Shown piece by piece: positions 27,362-35,675 of a stretch of 64,000 nt of DNA (position 1 is the stretch's first letter; each line of letters begins with the position of its first letter). A program made the position numbers and the translations under genes. The notes under the pieces are model-generated. The model ran no database searches, was not told the DNA's origin, and saw nothing but the letters and a program-made list of their open reading frames with translations. Origin of the DNA: Candidatus Hydrogenedens sp. (GTDB lineage Bacteria; Hydrogenedentota; Hydrogenedentia; Hydrogenedentales; Hydrogenedentaceae); contig DAOSUS010000003.1 of NCBI GenBank assembly GCA_035378955.1, positions 1 through 64,000 of the forward strand, in the 5' to 3' direction.

Positions 27362-29554
27362 ATGGTAAAGAAACAATATATATTATTACCTATTGCTTTT
27401 CTCTCAATCCTTTTGAATTCATTTTCGGAAGATTACTTATTGCCTGAAAATTTCACCCGTTTTGAAATTCCAGACGATAAAGAAGTAGGAACAGTAATGA
27501 CGGAATATTTATGGTATCACCTTTTTAAGAGACTTGGAAATGGACCTACTCTTTTTAATAAAGAATACTTACTCTGTGCAGATACATGGGTAAACGATTT
27601 TATAGAACCTCATAGGAATAAAACTATACAGGAGGTTCACAGAGAAGACCTTTTATCTATCCGAATAGATGATGAAGGCTACATTGACACACATCAGCAT
27701 TTTTCCCATGCACATGATGCTGGTTGGCCCTTTCCCTTATGGACACAAACCTACGGGCAAAAGGATAAAGGAATAGGTTGGCACTTTCAACCTCTGGAAC
27801 AGGTTCCGGGTTGGGTTGGTGATAATCTCCGACATGCTAAAAATGATTCTACCTGCGGTGAGAATGCCATTAAACAATGGGAACTCCAAAATTTAATCTC
27901 ACATGGTATCATTGAGAATAAGTGGAAATTAGAAACTACGGGGGAGGGTCCTTCAATAATAACTTCTATTCCTAATCTTAATTTAAGTGCTAAAGACATA
28001 CCTTTTTTCCAGTTACGATGGAAAAGAGAAATACAATCCCAAAGTCATTTACTCCCTTATATAGAATGGAAAAGGGTTGGGGATAGCGATTTTTCTCCTG
28101 AAAGAAGATTTTATTTTTATTATCAGAACACTGCACTATCCCCCCCTGACTGGTCACATTCTCATATACCTGTTTACAAGCATCCACTATGGAACGGAAC
28201 TGTTGACCAGATACGCATTTGTTTAGCCCCAGAAAAATGTTCGGGTTTCTTTTTGATTGATTCTTTTTTCTCTTTGTTTGATACTCGCCAAACTATAAAT
28301 AATCCTATTTACATTCTCGCATGTAAATACTATTTCAATTGGACAGGCGACATAGATTTTTTACGGCAGGTAATAAATAAGATGCGAATGGCACTTCAAT
28401 ATCAACGGAAAGAATTAGGTGGCGATACGAACCTTTGTATTGTCAACCCATGGGTAGGGCATGACGGTATCCCCGGCTACAAAATCACTGAAAAGGGGAA
28501 AGAATTTAATATTGGGCACGGGATTGGAAATAATTACTGGGATTTACTCCCTTTTGGCGGTTATGATTGTTATGCTACCAACCAGTATTATGCATCACTC
28601 CTTGCCATGGCAGAAATAGAAGAGGTTATTTTGAAACACCCGGAATGGAATATCCCTCGTGGTGCTCTTGCCATTGATCCCAAAGAACTTCAAGAACATG
28701 CTCAAAAAGTACGCGAAAAAGCACAATCCTTGTTCTGGGATACATATAAAAAACGGTTTGTTGCATGTATTGACCGTAATGGAGATAAACATGATTACGG
28801 TTTTACTTTCTTAAATCTCGACTGTATCTGGTATGGAACCGCTTCTAATGAACAAGCATCCGAAATCTTAAAATGGTTGAATGGAGAACGAATTATTGAA
28901 TCGGACACTTCAAAAGGTGCGGATATTTATCACTGGCGTTTTGGTCCTCGTGCAACTACCTTACGAAATATTGATTGGTATGTCTTTTGTTGGACAGGAC
29001 CTGAAAAAATCCCATGGGGCGGACAGGTCCAAGATGGCGGGGCTGTATTGGGTTTTTCATTCTACGATTTATGGGCAAGATTGCATGTTTTAGGTCCCGA
29101 TAATGCATGGCAACGGCTCAAAGAAATTGTAGAATGGGAAAAAGAAGTTCGTAGTGCCGGTGGATACAGAAAATACTATGAAGAGGGAAAACAAGGAACA
29201 ACTTTGCAAGGCTGTAATACACCGGGTGGACTGGGAATTGATTGCGAATTTTTTGAAAGCAGTCTTTTGCCCTCTATTTTTGTCTACGGTTTTATGGGGA
29301 TTATTCTAAAAGCGGATAAACTTGAAATAAATCCTAAATTACCATCTCATATTAACAATCTTACTGTAAAAAATATAAAGTATAGAAATTGGGTTCTAAA
29401 TATCACAGCCACTCATTCTGATTTAAATGTAGAAGTCGTAAGTCAAATACCCCAACTGCCAATTAAGATAAAATACATTCAAAAACCTTTATCTGGTGAA
29501 ATGAAAGAAACAGAAAAATTAATTTCCGATGTAGGTGTTTATACATTCAATTAA
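27362..29554 (+). CDS. Secreted glycosidase-like (alpha/alpha)6-barrel protein
   Basis: 730 residues. Signal peptide (MVKKQYILLPIAFLSILLNS). The mature protein has an N-terminal beta domain with many aromatic residues, then helical segments (YILACKYYFNWTGDIDFLRQ, MRMALQYQRKEL) and Asp/Glu-rich loops of the six-hairpin glycosidase type (GH-like: rhamnosidase/GH15-like architectures), ending in a small beta-sandwich tail. The phrase KYYFNWTGDIDFLRQV is typical of such barrels, where the chain tracks a Glu acid/base. No family can be named by eye. Divergent from the UGD-like operon; probably a surface or periplasmic polysaccharide hydrolase. Confidence 0.65.
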   Translation: MVKKQYILLPIAFLSILLNSFSEDYLLPENFTRFEIPDDKEVGTVMTEYLWYHLFKRLGNGPTLFNKEYLLCADTWVNDFIEPHRNKTIQEVHREDLLSIRIDDEGYIDTHQHFSHAHDAGWPFPLWTQTYGQKDKGIGWHFQPLEQVPGWVGDNLRHAKNDSTCGENAIKQWELQNLISHGIIENKWKLETTGEGPSIITSIPNLNLSAKDIPFFQLRWKREIQSQSHLLPYIEWKRVGDSDFSPERRFYFYYQNTALSPPDWSHSHIPVYKHPLWNGTVDQIRICLAPEKCSGFFLIDSFFSLFDTRQTINNPIYILACKYYFNWTGDIDFLRQVINKMRMALQYQRKELGGDTNLCIVNPWVGHDGIPGYKITEKGKEFNIGHGIGNNYWDLLPFGGYDCYATNQYYASLLAMAEIEEVILKHPEWNIPRGALAIDPKELQEHAQKVREKAQSLFWDTYKKRFVACIDRNGDKHDYGFTFLNLDCIWYGTASNEQASEILKWLNGERIIESDTSKGADIYHWRFGPRATTLRNIDWYVFCWTGPEKIPWGGQVQDGGAVLGFSFYDLWARLHVLGPDNAWQRLKEIVEWEKEVRSAGGYRKYYEEGKQGTTLQGCNTPGGLGIDCEFFESSLLPSIFVYGFMGIILKADKLEINPKLPSHINNLTVKNIKYRNWVLNITATHSDLNVEVVSQIPQLPIKIKYIQKPLSGEMKETEKLISDVGVYTFN

Positions 29555-29569
29555 AATTTCTTATAAATA

Positions 29570-30844
29570 CTAGAAACAAAAACCATCTTCACTCATACCT
29601 GGACAAATGTAATAATGTCCAATGTTAAATATCTGGATTAATCGTAATAATTCTCCAAGGTCAATCTGCCAATCTTGTGGATTGTAATCGGACGCATGTG
29701 GACGACAGGTATGGTCTCCATCTAAACCCGGAGCATAACCATCTTCAGTCCCTTCTTCACAATGATAACCTCGTATATTGAAGAATTGAATAACTCGAAG
29801 AAGTTCGCTCAAATTAATCTTCCCATCGCCATCTATATCTGCTGAATGCTCTGTTATAACTTCACCTTCAATTATACCTTCGCCTTCTTCTATCCCTTCT
29901 GCAATACCTTCGCCTTCCATGGTTCCTTCATGTATCCCTTCTCCTTCGATTATTCCTTCTCCTTCTAAAATACCTTCGGGAACACCTTCGCCTTCCACAA
30001 TCCCTTCTTCTATCCCTTCTCCTTCAATAATCCCTTCGCCTTCTAAAATACCTTCAGGGACACCTTCGCCTTCGGTTATTCCTTCAACACATGGACCACT
30101 TGACACATATATGGTAACCTCAGTACCTGTCATCACTTGTGTCCCTGCAGATGGTTCTTGCCCGAAAACGATACCTGCCTCTATCTCATCATTACATTCA
30201 ACCACAATAGTAACAGTTAATTCACTTGCATTTATTAATACTTCCGCCTCTACCTGTGGTAATCCGATAGTATAAGGCACAGTGGTCATACAGGGTCCCT
30301 GAGAAACTGTAATATCCACAGAAGACCCTTCAGGGACTTGAGTTCCTGCTATTGGATTTTGTGCTAAAACAATCCCTTCATCATACAGATTGGAACACTG
30401 ATAATTGACATTACCTATTAACAGATTTGCATTGGCAAGTATTACTTCTGCTTGCTCTATGGTAAACTCAACTACATTAGGAACATTTGTAGGACAAGGT
30501 CCTGATGAAACAGATATATCCACGGGATATGTTTCTGCAACAAGGTGGCTCTCTTCAGGAGTTTGAGCAAATACCACTCCTGCTGAGTATGCCGTATTAC
30601 ATTGGACTGATACAGTGCCTCTACTCAATCCTGCTTCTGTTAAGGCATTATTCGCTTCGGTTTGGGTTAAATCTATAAGTCGTGGAATATTAATAAATTG
30701 AATTAGTGGTGTATCTTTTAACTGGGGATAGCTCTGCGTCTTGGAGGGGAAATGCCATACATTATCGAAGTCCCATCCTGCATTTAGAAATGTGTCTATA
30801 TTTAATAATTCCGTAGTTGTTTTTCCTGTTCCTCCAAAAGAAGT
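29570..30844 (-). pseudogene. 3' fragment of a GLUG/PASTA/EGEG/dockerin-like surface protein, cut by an IS
   Basis: About 425 codons remain. The frame opens only at the IS end: the first residues (SFGGTGKTTTELL ... AGWDFDNVW) are the tail of a GLUG-type adhesin module, so the true start and most of the protein are missing. There follow three PASTA-like repeats (each about 65 residues, ending SSGPC or SQGPC with a Cys pair), an EGEG/EGEGI linker of about 80 residues, and a C-terminal Ca-binding dockerin-like module (DIDGDGKINLSELLRVIQFF, then DLGELLRLIQIFNIG) characteristic of Hydrogenedentota secreted proteins. An upstream in-frame stop lies inside the IS end at 30869-30871. No start with a ribosome site exists, so it is probably not expressed. 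Confidence 0.8.
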
Positions 30845-30860
30845 GAGACCTCTGAACAAA
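30845..30860 (+). repeat. IS5-family left terminal inverted repeat
   Basis: GAGACCTCTGAACAAA, matching the right end 14 of 16 when inverted; the coding frame of the truncated surface protein gene ends exactly here. Confidence 0.75.
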
Positions 30861-31022
30861 TAGGATTTTTAGGTTTGGGATTAATCTACAAAATAATTAT
30901 ACCGTTTTTGGAATGGAAAAATCGCTTTGGGAAAGGAAAATATCTTTTCTATAACCAATAATTGAGTTTTTTCTTATTGATTTTTTGTCCTTTTTTCCTC
31001 TTTTTTATCTATTTTTATTCCT

Positions 31023-32028
31023 TTAGGCATACGCCTCCTGCAAACCCCGCTTTATCATCCCATACCACCGCTTCAAATTATACATCGCCATCAATAAAAA
31101 GTGATACGCCCCGTTTTTTTCTAAGCCCCGAAACCGACATCCCCGATACCCCATCCATCTCTTTAATATCGCAAAGGGCAATTCCACCACCCCACGCACC
31201 TTCGCTATCTCCTTATTTTCTTTCCTTATCGCTTCTGGTAGATCACCTTCTCCCCGCACCCGCCTCCGTATTACCCGATACTTTATACCCCGCTCCTTAC
31301 ACCACTCCTCCCGCTCCTTCGACATATAACCACTATCTCCATACAATTCCTCTACCTCTACCCCTTCCACCAATTCCTCCATTTTCTGACTATCATGCAC
31401 CGATGCCGAACTCGTACTTATTCGCTTGACCAAGCCTTGCTTATCTGTTAATATGTGTAAATTATATCCATAATATATCTGTTCCCGTTTCTTCGTATAT
31501 CCCGCTTCCTTATCATATTCCCGCTTCTCCTTCTACCTCCTTCTTCTTCGGCTTCGCGGTCGAGACTATCGTCGCATCTACGATCTTTATCTCTCCCCCT
31601 CGAACCATTAAACCTCGCTCCTCCATCTTCCTCCGAACCAATTCAAATACCCACTCCATTAACCCCTGGCTTATCATCTTATTCCGAAACTTACATAGCG
31701 TCGTCTCATCAGGTACTGCCCCTCCTACCCCTATCCCCAAAAAAGTTCGGTATATCGGTAGAGCCAAAATCAATTCCTCCGTCTGCGGGTCCGATAATCC
31801 ATACCACGACTGTAAAAACAAACTACCTACTAATACTCGACACGGATACGAGGGACGCCCTTGTTCTCCCCGGTTCGGCTTATACACCCCTACCTCGATA
31901 CACTTCCGCTCTATCTCTTCCCAGGGAACCAATTTCCCCATCTGCTCTAAAAATTGCCCCATTCGAGTTGACCTCTGTAAGGATAACTCATACTCCGCAA
32001 AACTCATCTGTGGCTCTTGTCCTTGCAT
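31023..32028 (-). pseudogene. IS5-family DDE transposase, frameshifted
   Basis: N-terminal part 31513-32028 (171 codons; GAGGAG 8 nt upstream of the ATG at 32028) has the IS5 opening (MSFAEYELSLQRSTR, QGRPSYPCRVLVGSLFLQSWYG, VPDETTLCKFRN) and the first catalytic Asp in KIVDATIVSTA. The C-terminal part continues in another frame as REYDKEAGYTKKREQIYYGY, with the second Asp in LYGDSGY and the Glu in VVELPFAILKRW. The frames overlap only within about 20 nt near 31517-31535, and the downstream frame contains a TAG just upstream, so a +1 shift would be needed; no A-rich slippery heptamer of the common -1 type is seen. A loss-of-function indel is the simplest reading. Left 31023 is the stop. Confidence 0.82.
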
Positions 32029-32160
32029 GGGATATTCTCCTCTTATTAAATTTCATTATCTCGCTATTCCTTACCGATATTATTAATACCACTCCCGCTC
32101 TCTTTCGTTTCATTTTCCCTCGAAACTCCCTCTGTATTACAATAATTAAAAAATTAAACC

Positions 32161-32176
32161 TTTATTCAGAGATCTC
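32161..32176 (-). repeat. IS5-family right terminal inverted repeat
   Basis: Read on the minus strand as GAGATCTCTGAATAAA; partner of 30845-30860. It lies 25 bp from the rpsI terminator. Confidence 0.75.
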
Positions 32177-32201
32177 AAATAAAACATTAACAAACAAAAT
32201 A

Positions 32202-32234
32202 AAAAAGGGCGAAAGTTTTCATTTCGCCCTTTTT
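32202..32234 (-). terminator. Rho-independent terminator of rplM-rpsI
   Basis: AAAAAGGGCGAAA pairs perfectly with TTTCGCCCTTTTT (13 bp) around a 7-nt loop, 25 nt after the rpsI stop; the minus-strand transcript ends in a T tract. Confidence 0.92.
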
Positions 32235-32259
32235 GAAAAGATAAAAAATAATTGGAATA

Positions 32260-32661
32260 TTAGCGTTTTGAAAATTGGAAACGTTTTCGGGCACCCGGTT
32301 TCCCGTATTTTTTCCGTTCGACTTCTCTCGGGTCACGGGTTAATAAGCCATAATTCCTTAGCGTTGTACGTAAATTTTCGTTTGCCTCTAATAAAGCACG
32401 CGCAATACCATGTCGTAATGCTCCTGCCTGACCTGCTAATCCGCCACCATCACAAAGAGCACGAATATCATACATCCCTTCCGTACCTGTAACTACGAGG
32501 GCTCGTTTTGCAATACGAACTAAAACTTCTCGTGCTAAATATTGTTCTACCGGTTTTCCGTTTACAGTAAATTTTCCACTACCGGGTTTGATACGAACAC
32601 GGGCAACTGCGCGTTTTCTTCTACCTGTCGTTACAATTTCTTTTGTATTTGGGTCTATCAC
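32260..32661 (-). CDS. rpsI: Ribosomal protein uS9
   Basis: 133 residues. TGRRKRAVARVRIKPGSGKF at the N-terminus and the C-terminal YGKPGARKRFQFSKR, whose basic tail reaches the P-site tRNA, are diagnostic of uS9. GTG start at 32661 with AGGAGG upstream. Pairs with rplM in the conserved order rplM-rpsI, 20 nt apart. Confidence 0.97.
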   Translation of the reverse strand: MIDPNTKEIVTTGRRKRAVARVRIKPGSGKFTVNGKPVEQYLAREVLVRIAKRALVVTGTEGMYDIRALCDGGGLAGQAGALRHGIARALLEANENLRTTLRNYGLLTRDPREVERKKYGKPGARKRFQFSKR

Positions 32662-32681
32662 GGTTCTGTTATCCTCCTGTC

Positions 32682-33116
32682 TTAATCTTTAATTTCCCAG
32701 ATTTCCGGGTTTTGTGCATGATGTTTATGTTCATTACCAGCGTAAACTTTTAAGTGCTTTACAATTTTCCTTCCTAAACGGTTATGGGGAAGCATTCCCC
32801 AAACAGCCAATTCCATAGCACGCGTGGGATGTTTTGCTATGATTTGCTCGTAGGTAAATTCCCTTAATCCACCTTTATAACCTGAGTGCCTGTAATACTT
32901 CTTTTGCTCTGTTTTATTTCCCGTAAGAATTGCCTTTTCGGCATTGATAATAATTACATGGTCACCACAATCCATAAAGGGGGTAAAAATGGATTTATGC
33001 TTGCCCCGCAATATTTTTGCAGCCTCTGCGGCTACTCTACCTAATACTTTACCTTCAGCATCAATTAAATACCATTTCTTTTCGATTTCATTTATTTTCG
33101 GTATAAATGTTTTCAC
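32682..33116 (-). CDS. rplM: Ribosomal protein uL13
   Basis: 144 residues from GTG 33116 ([15 protein letters not shown]); AGGAG is 7 nt upstream, while the overlapping TTG at 33119 would leave too little room. Signature segments [32 protein letters not shown] and [12 protein letters not shown] mark uL13. Binds 23S rRNA and is assembled early in the 50S subunit. First gene of the rplM-rpsI operon. Confidence 0.97.
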   Translation of the reverse strand: MKTFIPKINEIEKKWYLIDAEGKVLGRVAAEAAKILRGKHKSIFTPFMDCGDHVIIINAEKAILTGNKTEQKKYYRHSGYKGGLREFTYEQIIAKHPTRAMELAVWGMLPHNRLGRKIVKHLKVYAGNEHKHHAQNPEIWEIKD

Positions 33117-33360
33117 CAATGTTCTCCTCTTAATAAAAAGAAAATAGACATACTTATTAATTTGTAAAACTATTGGAAATGTAACGGGAATAAAAGTATA
33201 TCAAAAATATCTTTCAATTATCAACTTGTTTAATTCAATAATTTTATTACACAAACTCAATAAGATTATGAAAAATATATAATTTCATGTTATTATATAA
33301 ACATTATTAATTTAATGTAAGTTAATAATTGATAAAATATACTCGAAAAAGTTTTCATAT

Positions 33361-33562
33361 TCCTGCGGTGCTCGAGATGGACTGCGAAACGTGGTTCCTT
33401 AAAACTAATTTTAGGGAGTTCAAAGCCGAGAGCAAAATTCGAGTAGTCTACGACAGGCCTTCATAGTAAAGGAAGTCGGATGGCTATCGTGAGAACACCC
33501 ACTTATAAAAATTAGGTTCACAACGTTTCCAAAAAGTCCGACGACACACGCGGGATTTTTTT
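33361..33562 (+). ncRNA. ssrS: Probable 6S RNA (SsrS)
   Basis: A GC-rich island of about 195 nt in AT-rich DNA, with no ORF. The ends pair over long range: TCCTGCG (33361-33367) with CGCGGGA (33549-33555), GGACT (33379-33383) with AGTCC (33535-33539), GAAACGT (33386-33392) with ACGTTTC (33523-33529), giving a rod with a large central region, the 6S layout. The 3' arm segment ACACCCACTT ... AGGTTCACAACG resembles the ACATTCACCTTGAACC region of known 6S RNAs. A T-run follows at 33556. A TATACT at 33338-33343 could be its -10. 6S RNA binds sigma-70 RNA polymerase. Other long RNAs (SRP, tmRNA, RNase P) do not fit. Needs covariance-model confirmation. Confidence 0.6.
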
Positions 33563-33596
33563 ACAAAAAAAATTAAAAAATTTTTGAAGTTTATTC

Positions 33597-33625
33597 TTGA
33601 CAAATGATTTTCAATATGATATTAT
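33597..33625 (+). promoter_or_regulatory. Sigma-70 promoter upstream of pilM (distal)
   Basis: TTGACA (33597-33602), 17-bp spacer, TATTAT (33620-33625). Consensus -35 and a near-consensus -10, pointing towards pilM. Confidence 0.75.
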
Positions 33626-33676
33626 TAATAACAATAAATGAATTAGTAAATTATTAGTCTTATAAAAAAGACTGAT

Positions 33677-33705
33677 TTGACATAATGAAATATAATAAAT
33701 ATAAT
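33677..33705 (+). promoter_or_regulatory. Perfect-consensus sigma-70 promoter of the pil operon
   Basis: TTGACA (33677-33682), exact 17-bp spacer, TATAAT (33700-33705), both hexamers fully consensus. Predicted transcription start near 33712, about 39 nt before pilM. Confidence 0.8.
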
Positions 33706-33750
33706 GATTGACATTATTAAACATAATGATAAAAAATAAGGACAAAAAAG

Positions 33751-34947
33751 GTGCTATCATTTTCAAGACCTAAAAAAGTAATAGGCATAGACCTGGGAGC
33801 CCACTCTGTTAAAACATTACAAATATCTAAACAAGGAAGAAAAATATATATAGAAGAAGCAGGTTATGCAGAAATAGATAATGAATTGGCTGTCGCAGAT
33901 CCAATCAAAGCAAATACAGATGCTTTACTTGTAGCACTTACAGGATTAACTCCTAAACAAAGTTATATTGTTTCTGCATTGCCCGGAAATACTGCCGTTG
34001 TTCGTTATCCTAAAATTACATTGAAACAAAATGAGACCATAGCAAGTGCTGTCCAGAGGGAATCTTCTCAACATATTCCATTCGATTTGAACGAAGTACT
34101 TCTATCCTGGGATGTAATAGCACAAGAATCAGAAGAATCCAAAGTGCAGATACTTCTTGTAGCAGCAAAGAATGATGCTATAAATAGTCGCCTTCGCATC
34201 TTTCAGGCATGTGATATTGCCTGTTCTGTATTCGATATTGATTCCATTGCGGTATATAATGCAATAGAACGGTGTCACTTATTACATCCGGAGGAAAGCA
34301 TTGCTATATTTGATATTGGTTATTCTTCTTCAAGTATCCATTTTGTGTGTAATATGAAATCTGTATTCATTCGTGACTTAATGTGGGGGGCAAAAGATAT
34401 TCTTGATGCTATTGTAAAAGAAAGAAAATGCGATTATAAACAAGCAGAAAAAGAGTTAATATCCGCAAGCAAAGAAACTAAAACTGACCATCCTGAAGCA
34501 GTTGAAATTGCCACACCCGAGATAGCAGAAGCAGAAGAGGCAATTATAGCAGAACCTGTTTCTCCTCTTGCACCCTTAGACGAAGAATTTGATATAGATA
34601 GACCTCCTGTGGAAGTTGTAAGTTTTACACCCAAAAGCATTCGTGAAATTATGGTATCACCCATGAATCGAATGGTAAGCGAGGTGCGACGGTCTTTTGA
34701 CTTCTATGAACACCAACTTTATGAGAAACCCGTGCAAAGGATTATTCTTTGCGGGGGTATATCTTGTTATCCTTTAATAGGCGAAACATTGGTGGAAGAA
34801 TTTAATGTAGATACAGTTGAAGTTGCGGATTTAATGTCTCAGGAAGTTTTACTCTCTAATTCAAAATCATTAGAAATTTTTAAAGAACATTCAGCAAAAT
34901 TTACTGTTGCCTTTGGCTTAGCAGCACGAGGATTATCCGAAATATGA
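33751..34947 (+). CDS. pilM: Type IV pilus assembly protein PilM
   Basis: 398 residues, GTG start with AAGG about 9 nt upstream. Actin-like ATPase fold: IGIDLGAHSVKTLQIS (phosphate-1), IAIFDIGYSSSSIHFV (phosphate-2) and ILCGGISCYP (adenosine motif). A family-unusual Glu/Pro-rich insertion sits at about 240-295 (EIAEAEEAIIAEPVSPLAP). PilM is cytoplasmic, binds the N-terminus of PilN and joins the alignment subcomplex. The gene overlaps pilN by 4 nt (ATGA). Confidence 0.93.
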   Translation: MLSFSRPKKVIGIDLGAHSVKTLQISKQGRKIYIEEAGYAEIDNELAVADPIKANTDALLVALTGLTPKQSYIVSALPGNTAVVRYPKITLKQNETIASAVQRESSQHIPFDLNEVLLSWDVIAQESEESKVQILLVAAKNDAINSRLRIFQACDIACSVFDIDSIAVYNAIERCHLLHPEESIAIFDIGYSSSSIHFVCNMKSVFIRDLMWGAKDILDAIVKERKCDYKQAEKELISASKETKTDHPEAVEIATPEIAEAEEAIIAEPVSPLAPLDEEFDIDRPPVEVVSFTPKSIREIMVSPMNRMVSEVRRSFDFYEHQLYEKPVQRIILCGGISCYPLIGETLVEEFNVDTVEVADLMSQEVLLSNSKSLEIFKEHSAKFTVAFGLAARGLSEI

Positions 34948-35675
34948 TAAGAATTAATTTACTACCCGAACAATTTAGACCTGTAAAGAAATCCATACTA
35001 CCATACTTCTTAGCAATGGTGGTATTTGTTTTAGGTCTTCTTTCTATCGTTTTTTTCTACTTATCACTACATCAAAAATCTATTCAACTTGTGACACAAA
35101 AGAGTAACCTTCAAAAAGAATATGATTCTCCTACGGAATTAAAAAACGAAGATGGAGAATTTATAACCCTTTCAGGTGTTGTAAATGAGTACCGGAAGTT
35201 AGATAAGAAAAAACAGGATTTAGAAAAAAGGGTAGCTGTTATTCAGGAAATTTTGAGTGACCGTATCATCTGGTCTGAAAATCTTTTCTTACTTGCTAAT
35301 CTGACACCGGAAAATGTTTGGTATGATAGAATTCGTGTTACCTGGCAGACATTCCGAGAAAAGGTTATTAAAATAGACCAAAAAACAGGGAAACCTGTAA
35401 TTGACCCCAAAACAAAAGAACCCCAATTTGAACAAAAAAGTGTAAAGAAGCCTATTCTTGAAATTACTGGTTATGTAATTAGTGGAGAACAGGGGGAACG
35501 GCAAATATCACCTCTTATTGAGAATACAACAGACCCTGAAAAAGCCTCCTATTTTGTGAAGCAGTTTACTTTATTGAGACCCAAGATTGAAGATACAGAG
35601 TTTAATGGTTTTTCTGTTCGTAAATTCACATTAGAATATTTAATTGAAGCCAAACCGGGAGTTAAAAATGATTGA
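34944..35675 (+). CDS. pilN: Type IV pilus assembly protein PilN
   Basis: 243 residues. The conserved N-terminal PilM-binding peptide MIRINLLPEQFRP is followed by one membrane helix (about 20-42) and a periplasmic coiled-coil then alpha/beta domain. It overlaps pilM and pilO. The periplasmic part carries a Lys/Glu-rich insertion (KIDQKTGKPVIDPKTKE) at about 150. Inner-membrane partner of PilO. Confidence 0.9.
   Translation: MIRINLLPEQFRPVKKSILPYFLAMVVFVLGLLSIVFFYLSLHQKSIQLVTQKSNLQKEYDSPTELKNEDGEFITLSGVVNEYRKLDKKKQDLEKRVAVIQEILSDRIIWSENLFLLANLTPENVWYDRIRVTWQTFREKVIKIDQKTGKPVIDPKTKEPQFEQKSVKKPILEITGYVISGEQGERQISPLIENTTDPEKASYFVKQFTLLRPKIEDTEFNGFSVRKFTLEYLIEAKPGVKND

Larger units (their letters stand above)
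30845..32176 (-). mobile_element. IS5-family insertion sequence (frameshifted)
   Basis: A 1332-bp element bounded by imperfect 16-bp terminal inverted repeats: GAGACCTCTGAACAAA at 30845-30860 and the inverse of GAGATCTCTGAATAAA at 32161-32176 (14 of 16 match). It carries one transposase gene on the minus strand, broken by a frameshift. The flanking tetramers (aagt left, aaat right) are not a clear duplication, and the left flank is coding sequence of a surface protein while the right flank is the rpsI terminator, so the insertion was followed by a deletion or rearrangement. Confidence 0.8.

Noticed and set aside
29860..30080. Possible CRISPR array
   Set aside because: The repeated units are short coding repeats in frame (Glu-Gly linker) without spacers of regular length.
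29919..30275. Plus-strand open frame with IIPSPSKIPSG repeats
   Set aside because: It is the antisense of the EGEG linker and PASTA repeats; repeat DNA gives long open frames on the opposite strand.
30962..31429. Plus-strand open frame with Pro/Ser/Thr-rich translation
   Set aside because: It is the antisense of the transposase C-terminal part; its composition comes from the complementary strand.
33361..33562. Alternative identities tmRNA, RNase P RNA or SRP RNA
   Set aside because: No tRNA-like ends, no GGTCAGG-type SRP core and no RNase P conserved boxes; the rod with long-range ends fits 6S better.
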